From Maylandia zebra (lineage: Eukaryota > Chordata > Actinopteri > Cichliformes > Cichlidae), in NCBI RefSeq assembly GCF_041146795.1, contig NC_135176.1:25739786-25803785 (forward strand): a DNA stretch of 64,000 bases. Direction: 5' to 3'. Shown here piece after piece: positions 1 through 12,900 of this stretch. Every line of letters starts with the position of its first letter. Positions within the stretch are counted from its first letter, which is position 1. The translations under genes and the position numbers were made by a program. A model generated the notes under the pieces. The model saw only the letters and a list, made by a program, of their open reading frames with translations, made no database searches and was not told the DNA's origin.

Positions 1-1800
1 ATAATTCAAAGCCTACTTTTATTTGGTTTATGACCCTTGAAAGTTTATCTGTCTGTTTATCTTTTCAAAAGGAACGTGAACCTAAAGTTCTTTTAGTCCA
101 GTGATTTCACCTAAATTGTTTGGAATTTGAGAGATACAGTACGAAGGTGTGTTTAAAGAATTAGGAATCAGGACAAACACAAATAAGACGCACATTTGTC
201 TGAATTGATAAATAATGGTGAAGACTGTGCATACAAAAATGCTTGCAAAAGGTGGTAAACAAACATAAACACTAACTATCATCATCATTGTTTATGAAAC
301 ATTCGGTTTTGTCTTATTATCATCATTTGATTATTTAGTTTGATCTTTGTTTTTGGAGAAATTTATACTATGCTGTACATTCAGGTCATTGAATGGTTTT
401 CATATTCCGGCGTTATTATCATGGCAAACCATTCCAAGAGTGTTCCAAGCAGATATGGCGGGAGGAGTTAAGGGCACATCCTTTGTTAATAACAAACTGT
501 GTGTGAGACAAACATTTCGTTTGTCCAGCACAATGTGGGTCAATAATTCAATCATTTGCTTTAATTATTTCAATGTGACCTTCTCAAAGTATATGAAACT
601 GAAATAAAGGGAAACTGAAGTTGAGTCACATGATACTCTTCCTACTCTCGTGTACTCTCCTTTCCTCAAACATTTTAAGAATTTAAAGATGCTTTTTTCC
701 CAGTTGCTGGCTTTTCTTTTGGTGGGGATCCATCTATCAGACTGGTCCGACTCATTCTGAGCTACACAATCCTCATGAGACTCACCGATGAAAACTCTCT
801 TCAAGATTCACCCAGTTAGTTTCAGCCTGAGTTGTCTTAAGAAAAATTTGTATTTTCTATATTCAGTCAGATTTAGAAAAGCAGGAAATATAATGGAATG
901 GCTCTTTACTGACACTTTATTTGCTGATAAATCTGGAGGTATAAATCCCTTTCGACAGTTTTCGGTTATTGCAAAATAACCCAGTGGTCGACACTGGAAA
1001 CTGTGGCCGGCCACCTCTTAAAATGTCAATTTTTTTAATGGAGTTTGGTGGGATTCTAGATTCGCACAGGGGAAACCAGACGTGCCGGGTACAGAAAACA
1101 AGAAGTAGTAATACATTTATAACAGGAACTGAGACATTTAAAACAATAGCTGGTTACATGATAATGTCTCTGGATTTACTGGTCCCAGAACAGTTCACAT
1201 TCTGACGGTTTATCGACTAGTTTGAGTCAATCATCTAACAGAGATATCAATCATTTAGCAGAGATAAGAAGCAGCAATCTCCATTACAGGGCTGCGTGTG
1301 CGCCAAGAGAACAAAAAGAATGGAAACTTACCAACTATCCCGAGAAAAGTTGGTGATAAGTCTTATCCCAGGAGCCAGAGACGACTTCATTTTCATTTGA
1401 TTATTTTAAATATTGTGAGAAAACAGACTCTCAGCAGTGGGTCCCGGACATGTCTTCTTGGAAGCAGACGGATGTTGAGCAGGTACAGATGAATAAACGC
1501 AGAGAGCTGACTAACCCTGGATGAAAACAGAGGCAGTACTTGTGCAGTACCGCAAAATAAAAACAGACCTGTGCGCCTGCTAAAATAGAGGCTCACATGG
1601 GGTAGAGCTGTAAAGCAGCTCCTGTTGGGAGGTACCCGCAGTGAATCTCCAGCAATGCTCCATAATGACCGGCTTTTATACTTCAAGTACGCAGTCAGAA
1701 GAGCCGGCCTGCCTCTTAAACGCTGTGATACAAGTGTAAGACACCGCTGCTATTAATACTCCAATGTTGGTTTCGTTTTCCATAAGATTTTCCAGCCTCC
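1..1800. other. Intergenic, no gene recognised
   Basis: I see no recognisable exon, RNA gene or mobile element here. The open frames are short, AT-rich and without conserved motifs. A gene could begin near the promoter-like motifs at 1831-1851 and run left out of the window, but no coding exon supports that. Confidence 0.5.
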
Positions 1801-1830
1801 CGGCGACAGCCTGTCCACCAGCCCCTATGC

Positions 1831-1851
1831 ATGCGCATATGCGTGACGTAA
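1831..1851. promoter_or_regulatory. Candidate promoter motifs: NRF1-like plus CRE
   Basis: A GC-rich patch contains atgcgcatatgcg (1831-1843), close to the NRF1 palindrome TGCGCATGCGCA, followed at once by tgacgtaa (1844-1851), a cAMP-response-element match. This pairing is common in vertebrate CpG promoters. No transcription start or exon is visible next to it, so the assignment is inference from motifs alone. Confidence 0.35.
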
Positions 1852-2542
1852 CGCAGGCGATTCAAAGACCCTTGTTTTGTCTAAACGGGGTTGGACAGTG
1901 GGTGGGACTGCTCAAAGTGGAGGTATTTCAATTTAAGTTAAAATGCAACAGAATTAAAAGTATCTGAAAAGCACGTGTTAGGCTCTTTAAAATGTTACAC
2001 TTCAGATCAAAGTCCTTCTGACCACCTGGGTGCTCTGCAGGTATCCCCTCTGGGTACATGCCAGTGCAGTTATTTTAAAGAAATAGCCTTGATTAAAGCC
2101 TTTATTATTAAATATTTTATTCATTGTATTATTAGTTTTTTATTAATTTAAATTAGTTTAAAGTTGGACATTAAAAACTAAAAGTATTGATCAAATTATT
2201 TAAAAAGAGGCGTAAAATATTCAAGTTTCGCTTCTTATTCCAATCGGTTCACAATTTCATCTTGTAATTTAATCGTCAGCAAACAGTTAATGAGTAAATC
2301 AGTAAACTATGATATGCAATGTGTTGCCCAGCTCAGCATCTCCTCATTTAAATCTAAAATGTACATTCATTTAATTATTTGCACCTTGCATCTGGAACCC
2401 CGGGCGAGCAGAGGGAAATGGTTACAAAAAAAATTGCCGTGGTCCTCTGAATCTGATGACACAGACCGAGCGCTGGTATATTCTTCCCTGGACGTCCAGC
2501 GTTCGTGTCGCATACTAATTACGTCGCGGGACGCTCGGACGC

Positions 2543-2556
2543 GTTGCTATGACAAC
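2543..2556. promoter_or_regulatory. Candidate RFX X-box without an assigned gene
   Basis: The sequence gttgctatgacaac is an imperfect palindrome fitting the X-box bound by RFX factors (GTTGCY-AT-GRCAAC). It lies in a locally CpG-rich stretch (about 2460-2620) that looks like a small promoter. The end of ccdc15 is 1.4 kb to the right and reads leftward, so this site is not at its promoter. Which transcript it serves cannot be seen here. Confidence 0.4.
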
Positions 2557-2619
2557 TACCCAACACATTGGAAGTTACTCCATTGTAATAAGGAAAATCA
2601 GTCCAGTCGTGGCGAAGGT

Positions 2620-3770
2620 GATCCGAGTCCGTACTAATGAAAAACATGTTAAAGCCTAACGGGACCTTATGGGCAACACTTTTCCAATCTTCTATCGATC
2701 ATTTTTGGTTTGCCTGTTTTGTTGTAATTTCCTGAGATTGTGAGAGCATATCCTAGCAGATCAGCAGTTTCTAAAATATAAAGTTCAGCCAGTCAGGCAT
2801 CAGCAACCATGCCATGTTAAGTCACTTAAATCACCTTTCTTCCCCATTCTGGTCCTTAATTTGAACTTAAGCAGGTTGTTCTGACCATGTCTACAAGCCC
2901 AAATACATTGAGCTGCTGCCATGTGATTGGAAAATTAAAGGATGTAACAAGCAACTGAATGGGTGACCTAACAAAAGGGCCAGTGAGTCTGATTTTTTGC
3001 CAGTGAATGAGCTACACAACTATGTAACTACAATGTAACAAAAATAACTGGAGCTGATGTTAAAAATAATAAAAGTGTAAATAACTATCACCATTTTAAA
3101 ACATATAAATGTGCATCAGTCACAAAATCATGAAAAGGAATACAATTTTTAAAAGCAGACCACACCATTTCACAATTTGTATTTACCACAGAAAGTGACA
3201 TTTATTTAAAAAAACAAACATAACAGAAGTGTTATTTGTTAAATGGAGTGCTAAAACAGGTCAACATGACTCTTGACCCACACAACAAACAGCAAATCCT
3301 CACAAGGACATTTTCAAGTTTAGTTGCTTACTCAGCACATTAACTACCGCCATTAAAACTACATACACAGAGTAAGACACTGCACAAATTCCTTCATTAC
3401 CAATAAATAAATCAAAGCAAATTTCTGTCAGCTTTAATAAGCAATAATTAAACAAAGGAAAAGAGTTCAAAAGGAAATTTTATACTCCATGTCATTCTTC
3501 ACAACCAGCAGAATAAATATAGGAATCTGACTGTTCAGTGAAAACATGATCAGTTTTCCAAGTATTAAAATCAAAGATCTGGGGAAAGTGAAGATGATCC
3601 GATAATAACGCAACAGGCAAAGACAGGAGTCAAAGGCAAAGAGAAACATCATGTTTGTTATTGCTCATTTAGAAAACAATCTGTGCACCAAATCATCTTT
3701 AAAACATTGAGATATTTCAGAGTAAAAGCATCATTCTGGATTCCCTCCTTAGAGCTACGTGAAACGTATG
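2620..3770. other. Intergenic, AT-rich
   Basis: No gene recognised. The minus-strand open frame at 3467-3652 encodes a hydrophobic 61-residue stretch but matches no family I know and has no convincing splice context. The right-hand part, up to 3950, is probably 3' UTR of ccdc15. Confidence 0.5.
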
Positions 3771-3772
3771 AT

Positions 3773-3778
3773 TTTATT
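3773..3778 (-). terminator. Candidate poly(A) signal of ccdc15
   Basis: AATAAA on the minus strand (tttatt as shown), about 175 bases past the ccdc15 stop codon. This is a plausible 3' UTR length; the cleavage site itself cannot be verified. Confidence 0.5.
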
Positions 3779-3950
3779 TCTGGAAGACAACAATAAACTG
3801 AAACATATAAATCTCTTCTATTGTGGAGGCTCAACATGTCCTGGACTCCTCAGTGCTAAGCGAGAGCACTGATCTGAACGTAGGCTAGAAAATGTACACA
3901 AGATTTTCCAAAATCTGAGACCGGACCTTCAGGCAGACATCAGCTTCCTT

Positions 3951-6900
3951 TTACTGCAAATCCAAACTCGCCAATGCTGAATGTAGGGCCTGGGCATACA
4001 CTGCAGAACAAAAAAAATGTTTTCATGTAGTTGGATTGAAGCTCAGTAAGCAAGCAGATGGTTGCGTGTGAATTCCTCACCTTTGGGATTATTGTAGAAA
4101 ACACAGTTGTTAGCGCAGGTGTCGGGGTGGGAGTCCCAGAACGAGGACGCACAGCAGCAGAGAGGAGGGAGCTCCAGTTTCACCTGAGACATTCGCTCCT
4201 TCATTTGAGCTCTCAGAGCTTCAATGAACCTGCAGAAATAATAAGGAGATGTTCAGCTTCACAAAGCCATGCATACATTTTTTTTAAACAGTGGTTTGTG
4301 AGGGTCACACTTACAAACAGGGGGTATCACTTTTCCCATTTGTGTAACTGGGACTTAAAATGTGATCAATTTTATTATATATTTATTACTGAAGTCACAG
4401 CTACAGTCAAGCTCATTTTATTTCTAACAACACAAAACAATTAGAAAGTAAAATTTAACTCTTCAGCCCATAGAGATGACTTCACATTCTCCCCTTCACT
4501 GTTGTGGGCCTGATCTCCGACAACATCGAGACGGCCTACCTGGAGGAGATTAGGAACCTGGAGACCTGGTGCCAGGAGAATAACCTCCTCCTAAACATCA
4601 GCAAAACTAAGGAGCTGATCGTGGACTTCACTACAAAGCAGGCGAGGAATTACAAACCCCTCATCATCAGTGGCACGCCAGTGGAGAGAGCGGACAGTTT
4701 CCGATACCTGGGTGTCCACATCACTCAGGACCTGTCATGGTCCTGTCACATCAACACCCTCGTTAAGAAAGCCCGTCAGCGTCTCTTCTTCCTCAGAAGA
4801 CTTAGAGACTTCCATCTGCCACTGAAGGTGCTCAAGAACTTCTACTCCTGCACCATCGAGAGCGTCCTGACGGCAAACATCTGCACCTGGTTTGGGAACA
4901 GCACCAAGCAGGACAGACGAGATCTGCAAAGGGTGGTGCGCTCGGCAGAACGCATCATTCAATCAGAGCTCCCTGACCTGCTGTCCATCTACACCAAGCG
5001 GTGCAAGTCCAAAGCTAGGAAGATTATGATGGACCTCTCCCATCCCAACAATGGACTCTTCTCACTGTTGAGGTCTGGGAAGCGCTTCCGCTCCCTTAAG
5101 GCCAAAACAGAGAGAATGAGGAGGAGCTTCTTCCCCCAGGCTATTCGGGGCCTGAACCAGGTGTAGGACTGGACTCTCCCAAACACGTCACTATAAGACT
5201 GGACTCTCACACACGTCACCACACGCACCACCACACATTTCCTATAATCCTATAATTCCTATAATTTATAATCCTTATCTTTATAATCTCTTCTGCTATT
5301 TGCACATTCTTTACTGTAAATTCCTAAGTTAATTTGTACATTTTTTGTAGTAAACTGTAAATTGTAAATATTGTAAAACTTTTCTTGTCATTTAATGGTC
5401 GGGCATTGTACAGCTACAAGCATTTCACCCCCATGTCATACTGTGTATGGTTGTGTGTGCGTGACAAATAAAATTTGAATTTGAATTTGAATTCCCCTAC
5501 TAATCACTTGTCAATATACAAAAATGTCTTGATTGATTATACACCACATCTCACTGGACCTGGAAATGGACCAGACTCTAGCCAGGAAGAGGCAGAAAAC
5601 ATTGATTGGGAGAAATATTATGCGACTCCAGATGAGTGGCAGAAAATGAAAATTAACCCTACAGACCCACATATGCCCCGTCTCTCAAATAGGTTTGCAG
5701 CAGGTTTACATCTGTTATCCTATTGGAGGCAACAAAAGCCTTCAAAATCTAGCCTTAAATAAAAATCAAGTAGCACTCTCCAATGACTGCAAACAGACTT
5801 CCACATTTAAACATCAGTGGATTTTCCTGTTTTAATTGCATTAGGTATATTCAGTTGAGTCTCTCTTGCTTAATTACCTAGCAGCTACTTTGCCTTTCTC
5901 CTCTCTTTTCCTCCTCTGTAACTCCACAGCTCTCTCCTCCTCCTCAAGCTTTAGTCGCTCCAGAATCAGCAACTCCCTCTCCTCCAGCTTCTGCTTGGCC
6001 TCTGCGAGCTGCTGAACTCTCTCCAGCCTCCTCTCCTCCTCCAGACGCATCTGTTCTTTCTCTGCTTTGATCCTTCAGTGAAGACAAGAACACACGAAAG
6101 GAGATTTTCACTGACAATAACATGTAATCTAAGTTTAAAGGAGGTTTTTTTTAAAATGACTTTGGATATCTATTGTATTCCAAGCAAGCTCACTGTTCAG
6201 CTAAGAAAACAAATGTTTTTATTTCCTCTACTGTGAAAATGTGTCATGTTAGAGAGATCTGCTGTTTGACACTTTATAGAGAGATCTCAGGATTTAGATT
6301 CACTTTAATGGAACACCCCAAACCACAAGAGGAAGCGATACAGCATGGTACGCCTGTCCTCTCTTCACCTTGCTGTCTGTTTCAGTTGCTTCCTGTGCTG
6401 CTTGTTCTCCTTCACTTGCTCTCTCTCGATGTTCATGGCCAGGCGGCGGTGCATCAGGAACTGAGACTTGCGCTGCAGAGACAAACACGCTGTCTGTGAC
6501 GTCTGACATCAAACCAGTAAAGCCAAAGGTTTGTGCATGCTTCTGATTCCTACCTGTCTTTTCAGTTCTTCTTGGTCAGTCAGAGGCCAGATTCTGAAGC
6601 TGGATGTGAATCCCGAATCAGGTTGTGATTGTTCAGGATTCCACAGTGGACGTTCACTTCCCTGAAAAGCATACAAATAAAATAAAGACGAGTGAAGACT
6701 GATCTACTGACCCTCAGCCAAAGTAATGTATGTATGAAGGTGTTAAAAGCACATTATTATCAAAAAGTTGACATTTAAACAAACATTTCTTTTAATAAAA
6801 ATAAAAATGTATTCCTCCAAAATATCAGTTTATAAGCATAAATAGATATTCAAATATTAAAAAAATGACTTTATTTTATTGGTTAATGTTGACACATCCT

Positions 6901-9900
6901 ATAAGAACTCATTTTAATAAGAGTTTCCTGCACATTCAATCTCTGATTTATCCTATTCTCTGCTACAGAGCTACTTTGTTATATTTCCCTTTATTAATTA
7001 GATACTGTAGTTTGTACAGTATTTATTGGATAATACTTCCCTTAAAAGCCAGGTTAGATTCCTTGACCAATCAAAAAGTAGTGCCTTATTACTTAATGCT
7101 ATAACTTAGCATTAAGTAATGCTATTAGTTAATAATAAGTAATAATTACTTAATGAATAACATCTGTAAAGAAAAACGCCTCCAAAAAAGCAAAACTGTG
7201 CCAATCATAACATAAAAAAAGAAAAAGACACAAGCATAATATACAAAAAAGCCTTTGAAGAACAAGCCTGAGATATTTGTAACCATTAGAGGTTACAGCT
7301 TTAAGAGACCTGACTCTATCTGAAAGATAGAGTCAAAAACATAGAGAGCAGCAACTTATTGACACTTAAATGTCTCTCAAGGAGGGGTTCAAAAATGTGG
7401 TGTTTGCCACCACATTTTCTCCTTTATCTTAACAGTTACAAAGAAGTATCAGTAAATATTGGCATATTTTATCTGGTGACCCTTCCACAGGTCATTTGTT
7501 CAATAATAAATCAATTTGTGCTAAAAACCTGAGAGAAATACTAGTCAGGGCTCATTGCCATAATTATTTATCCTTCTGCTTTTCTGCTGTACCAGGAGAT
7601 AATCCCCCCATGTCTAAACTGGGAAGCTATGATGTAAGCGGATACCTTTTGTGCACAGATATTTGATATTGAATATATGTTTTTGTCATTTAGCTGCAGA
7701 ATATTTATGGATTTTTTCAACATCTGTTAACTTTAGTGTTAACTTTCTGCCTACATATATATTTATATTTTTACACATTTATTTTTCCTATGTCTAGTGA
7801 TTTTAACATCATAGATTATGTGTGTATATTGATATTGTCTTCACACTATTTTTTAAAAAAAAACTGTATTTTTGTATGTTGTGCTGGTTTTATTTTATAA
7901 TTAGAGTTCTGGTTTCTGAATGTTACAGGAATCTAACCTGACTTATTGTGACTGTTGTCTGTATTAGGCTACCCTGATTATGACTTATTGCTGAAATATT
8001 TCTGCAATTAATAAATAAAGAAATAAATAAATATAAAGAACTTTCTACTTTTTTGCTGGCATCTTATCCCTTTTCTATTGGCCAATATTTATCTCCATTC
8101 ATCCCATTAATCCCATTGATCCCATTAGTGCCCCCTGCAAACCTGAAAAGGATAAGTGGAGGCGAATGGATGGATGGATCAACAGTAGCAACTAAAAGCA
8201 TTACAAGGTAGTGTAGTGCACTGAAAATGTATAACATTCATATGCATAACTCCATATGTACAGGCTGCAGCTGGTAAAGATTGAAGTTATGCCACAGTTA
8301 AGGTGCGTGCAAAGTGAGAAACATTTAAAACAAGTGACAATTTTAATAACACTCTAGTTTTTTTTCCACAGGTTTACTCATCCAGAACACTCACAATCTC
8401 GAAACACTGTTTTTTTAAGATACACACAACCCTGAGGCTAAACTCACATCTGTGTGGTTAGCTGACAGCTCACTCAATTTCCTGTGAAAACAAGTCAACA
8501 CAAAAACAAAAGCAAAAATCTGTACAGACAGGGGAAGCCTGACATAAGCCTTACTTTATGTTACTGTCCTTGTTTGGAGCTTATAATGATTCACAAGATG
8601 TGAGAGGGAACTGGACATTATATTTATATATTTTTTTTCCATTATCCTCACACACATCCACGTCATTATCATGATGATGATGATGTTGATGTGGTAAAAT
8701 TAAACATTACAGCCTGTAATGAAATAATGAAACCTGACCTGGTTTCAGGCTTATAATTCTGCTCTTTGAGGCGTTATATCATGCTCATAAACTTTGAACT
8801 ATACGTGTTTTTGGCAAGAGTGAAACAGAGGCTCACTCTTAAATCTTTAGCCCTTGAAGCTCTTTGTTGAACTGAGTGCTTTCAGACCTGCTTATGGAAC
8901 AGAATAACTGGATGTTGGTGAGGGTGGACTCTGCCAGTGCAGAAACCCAGGAACTTTTCTAATGGCCGTCAAACCACGTCTTTATCGGCATACACCAAAG
9001 TATCAAAACTCATCATTAAAGGTACAGCAGAGGTAATCAAATCTAATCTTTGTGGGTTGAAAGAGTTGAGTTTATCATCATGCTCTAGCCATCCCATGTA
9101 GGCAAAATAATTCTTAAGAATCCACATTGGACTTTAACATTAAGGGCAACGATTTACACTCAATAAACACTATGTAAGGCATTTAAAAATGCAGCAATAG
9201 AGAAGAGGAGAAAAGCCTACTACTCTTCCTAGCACTGAGCTTTCAGCCTGACATCCACCAACAATTAAAACATCAGATTTCCTGTTTACCATCACATCGC
9301 AAAAAGCCAAGTTCTGACCTTTGCTGTAATCGGTAAACTGCCTGATCATCAAACTTACTATCTACATCTTGCTGTTTTTAGCCTGTTTACATATGGTGTA
9401 GCTACCATGTAGCCACCTATTAATTCAACTTCCCATTTCTGAGTGGCTTGTCCAGCTCCCTGCCCTAAATATACCCAGCTTTATCTTCATTTTTGAGTGA
9501 CTGAGGAGGAAGCATAGGGTCATTTTCCATAGACTTGTTTCTTTTTACAACCAGGAGTCACCCCCTGCTGACTATTAGAAAGAATGGAGTATTAGGGTAC
9601 TTCCATGCAGGCTTCACTTTTAAGATCCAGAGGTTTTACATCCATCTTTTAAATACTATATGACATGAAAGTGAAGATAATTTTTAATGGAGGTGTACAG
9701 CAAGTTCCAAATTCACTGAATTTCAATGTTGGTTTTTGACTAAAAAAGCATCTTACAGTGTAAATGCTCCAAATAATTTAATCGTATCTGTAACTATGTG
9801 GTGGCCGAGTTGGTCGGTAAATGTGTGGATATAATGAATTTCACGTTAAGAAAAACCATTAAAAACTGAAAGGAATAAACATGGGACACAGTTTGAATAT

Positions 9901-12900
9901 TCAGTCACCTTCTGTTGAACAAGTGGACATTCATGTCGACTGGTGAAGACAACATCATCTTCCTCTCCTAGAGCATCCTCCTCTGCTCCCAGAGCATGAG
10001 ATTCTGCTTTCTGTGAGGTGAAGGGGGAAATGTTTAATTATAACCCGAATATGGAATTATGGGTTTGAAAAGAGGAACAAGCATGAGACACAGGCGCTCA
10101 CATGTCTCGTTTGAGAGATGTTCCAGCTGCCTCCAGGAAGTTCTGACGTTGTTTCCTCTTGCTGCATCACCTGACAGGCAGCCAGTCTGAGTCTGACCTG
10201 CCTCATGCCTTCAGCAGACTGGAAAATTGTGGAAATAAATACAAATCCAGATTAATCAGTGTCACATTGTGTGAAGTCACACAAGGAACAGTGGAATCCT
10301 TCTGCAATCCAAGAACAGCACACTTTACACACTGCAAAATATAAACAATCCGACACAATAAAAAATAAAGAAAAAGAACATATACAGATAACAAGGTCTC
10401 AACAAATACAGTAGATGGACGTTTGAGGCAGATACTGCAAACTTCAAATAAATGTCTTTTGAATTCAATGATAATACTTTTAAAACATATTTTAAAAACT
10501 TTAAATAACTTTAAAGGCTGAATCCTATAAAGAAGATGACTATCAGTTTACAAGTGGGATGAAAACTCGATGCACCCCTGGTGGACAATAAGAAATGCAG
10601 ACACTCTTTGTAAATATCTACATTACGTTAAATTTCTCAGCCACACCTTACCCACACACACGTCTCTGATCAACATGTCATTAAGGACAAAAAAAATATA
10701 CAGGCTTAAGAGCTTCTTATAATCAGGAAAGACTTCGGAAAGCAACCTCTGAGGCCTACAAATGGAGCCACAAACTGCACTTCTTCTAAAGGCCATTTGA
10801 GGCTTGATGCGAAAGATCGTCAGTCTCAATAGACTCACATGTTATATGAGCACATTTACAGTTTTGGTCTCTATGGATACTTGCCCCCTTTAATGACACC
10901 TGTATGGTGGGTGAACATTTTATAATTCATCTGCTTGGATTTTGTTAAGCCTTAAAGTTAGGGTGTCGTCCTGTGACTGACAGGAGGTCCTAAATAGGCA
11001 GTCGTGGCCAATCAGTGTCTGCTAGGCCTCAGCTTCACCTATTTGAAGTAACTGAACTGAACTATTTTGCCATTTTTAACATCACTACCATCCTACCCTA
11101 AAAAGCAACTAAGCTGAAAGCACATCTAAAACTCACATCTCACTAAAGTTTAGTTCTCTGGAGGGTGCACACATTGTACCTGTAATTATTTACTAATATC
11201 TCACCTCCTGAGGTCTCCTCTCCATCACCCTTTGCTGTGCAGCAGTTCTCACTGTCTCACCTTCACGATGGGTCCAGATGACTCGCATGTCAGGTGTCAC
11301 CTGGACAAAAAATACACCATATGCAACAATACAGGACAAGCAGACAACAACATCAGCAGCAGCAGGAAAGGCAATCAGAGGGCTCAGCTATCCGTGTGTT
11401 TAAAATGTGGTTTCACAAAGTTTTCTCAGATATGAGGAGCTGCTTCATCTAAGGGTTTTATGTTACATCAACATAATCAACATGCCATTTAATTAGATAT
11501 TAAACTTAATAAAACACCTGGAATATATTTGATAAATTTAACAATGACAATGATAGTACATTACAATTTGTTTTACCTTTTCTAAATGATAGTCAAAATA
11601 ACTCAATAATGTTAGCTATAAATCTGGTTAGCTGCAGTGTTAATTTCAGGTGGGAATCTGGGGTGAAAGGAACATAATTAACCCGTGGCTCAGGGGGTTG
11701 AGAATCGCATCTGTAACCGGAAGGTCGCCGGTTCGATCCCTGGGCTCTCTGTCCTGGTCGTTGTGTCCTTGGGCAAGACACTTTACCCTACTTGGTGTTG
11801 GCCAGAGGGGCCGATGGCGCAATATGGCTTCTGTCAGTCTGCCCCAGGGCAGCTGTGGCTACACCTGTAGCTTGCCTCCACCAGTGTGTGAGAGTGAATG
11901 AATAGTGGTATTGTAAAGCGCTTTGGGTGCCTAGAAAAGCGCTATATAAATCCAATCCATTATTATTATTACTTCATTTGTGTCAAGTTTTTTTTTTTTT
12001 TTTTTTACCACTGGATCTGTCTGCAGCTGCTGTCTCTTCTTGAACAAATGTGCTTTCTGTGCCACACGGTGGCGCACTTCATCCTGAAAACGCTGAAGGC
12101 TCTCTTCGTTCTCCCTCCTCTTCTCTGCCTGTAGCTCATCAGTCAGCAAAGCAAGAGTCTAAACCAAGACACAGGAAAACTAGTTTAGAAAACTGTAGTG
12201 AAGAAAACCAAGGGTAACTAAGACTTGCACCAGCTAACCTTATATAAAATTTGCATCTAGGGCAAGTCTACTTGCCAGTTAAATGTCCTTCTATTCTTTA
12301 ATTAATGTAAAATCCCCCTGTGTCTATATTGATATTGATAAGTCTATAATCTTGCACAGTTGGAATTTAAATAGAAATTTTCCAGGTTTTTCTTACCAAA
12401 TCACAAGTGCACCCATTCATTCATAGTCAGTAGAAGAGAGACAGAATACATGTGTGTTAATGAGAAGGAGACAGGTGTAATAGCGAAAGTGGATGACCAC
12501 TCACACCAGCAGACAGTGCACATGAGAGGTAAAAAAGAGCGTGCAAGCAGGGTGGAGCAGGTGGAGATGAACATCAGGGTGATTTATGACAGTGAAATGT
12601 GAAATGTCTTAGAAACATAATTTTAAAGTGAAGAGTGATTTTAGATTAAGACCACCCAACATTAATAACAGTTATAATAAATGTCTAAATTGCAATGGAT
12701 TAAACTCCTCCGGTGTGAATATTTGCTTATATATCGATAGTTCTTTAGTATGAAGTAAATTTAAATGGAAAGGAGACGGGAAGGAGAGCTTATGTCAACA
12801 AACAGTAACTGTCAGCAGTTAGCTTCTCCACATCCAAACTTACAGCCGGATGCTCCACGAAGTCTTGTCCGCCCTCCACCCAGGCTCCCACCGCCACCAC

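Noticed and set aside
3467-3652. Hydrophobic 61-codon minus-strand frame, considered as a membrane-protein exon
   Set aside because: AT-rich sequence often gives Phe/Leu/Ile-rich frames; there is no match to a known family and no splice partners.
5878-5905. Apparent premature stop at the end of ccdc15 exon 8
   Set aside because: It was a miscopy of the aagagaggag stretch; with the correct bases the frame runs into the donor and joins exon 9 in phase.
11680-11760. Possible tRNA gene (A and B boxes)
   Set aside because: The boxes belong to a SINE with its usual tail; no complete cloverleaf can be formed.
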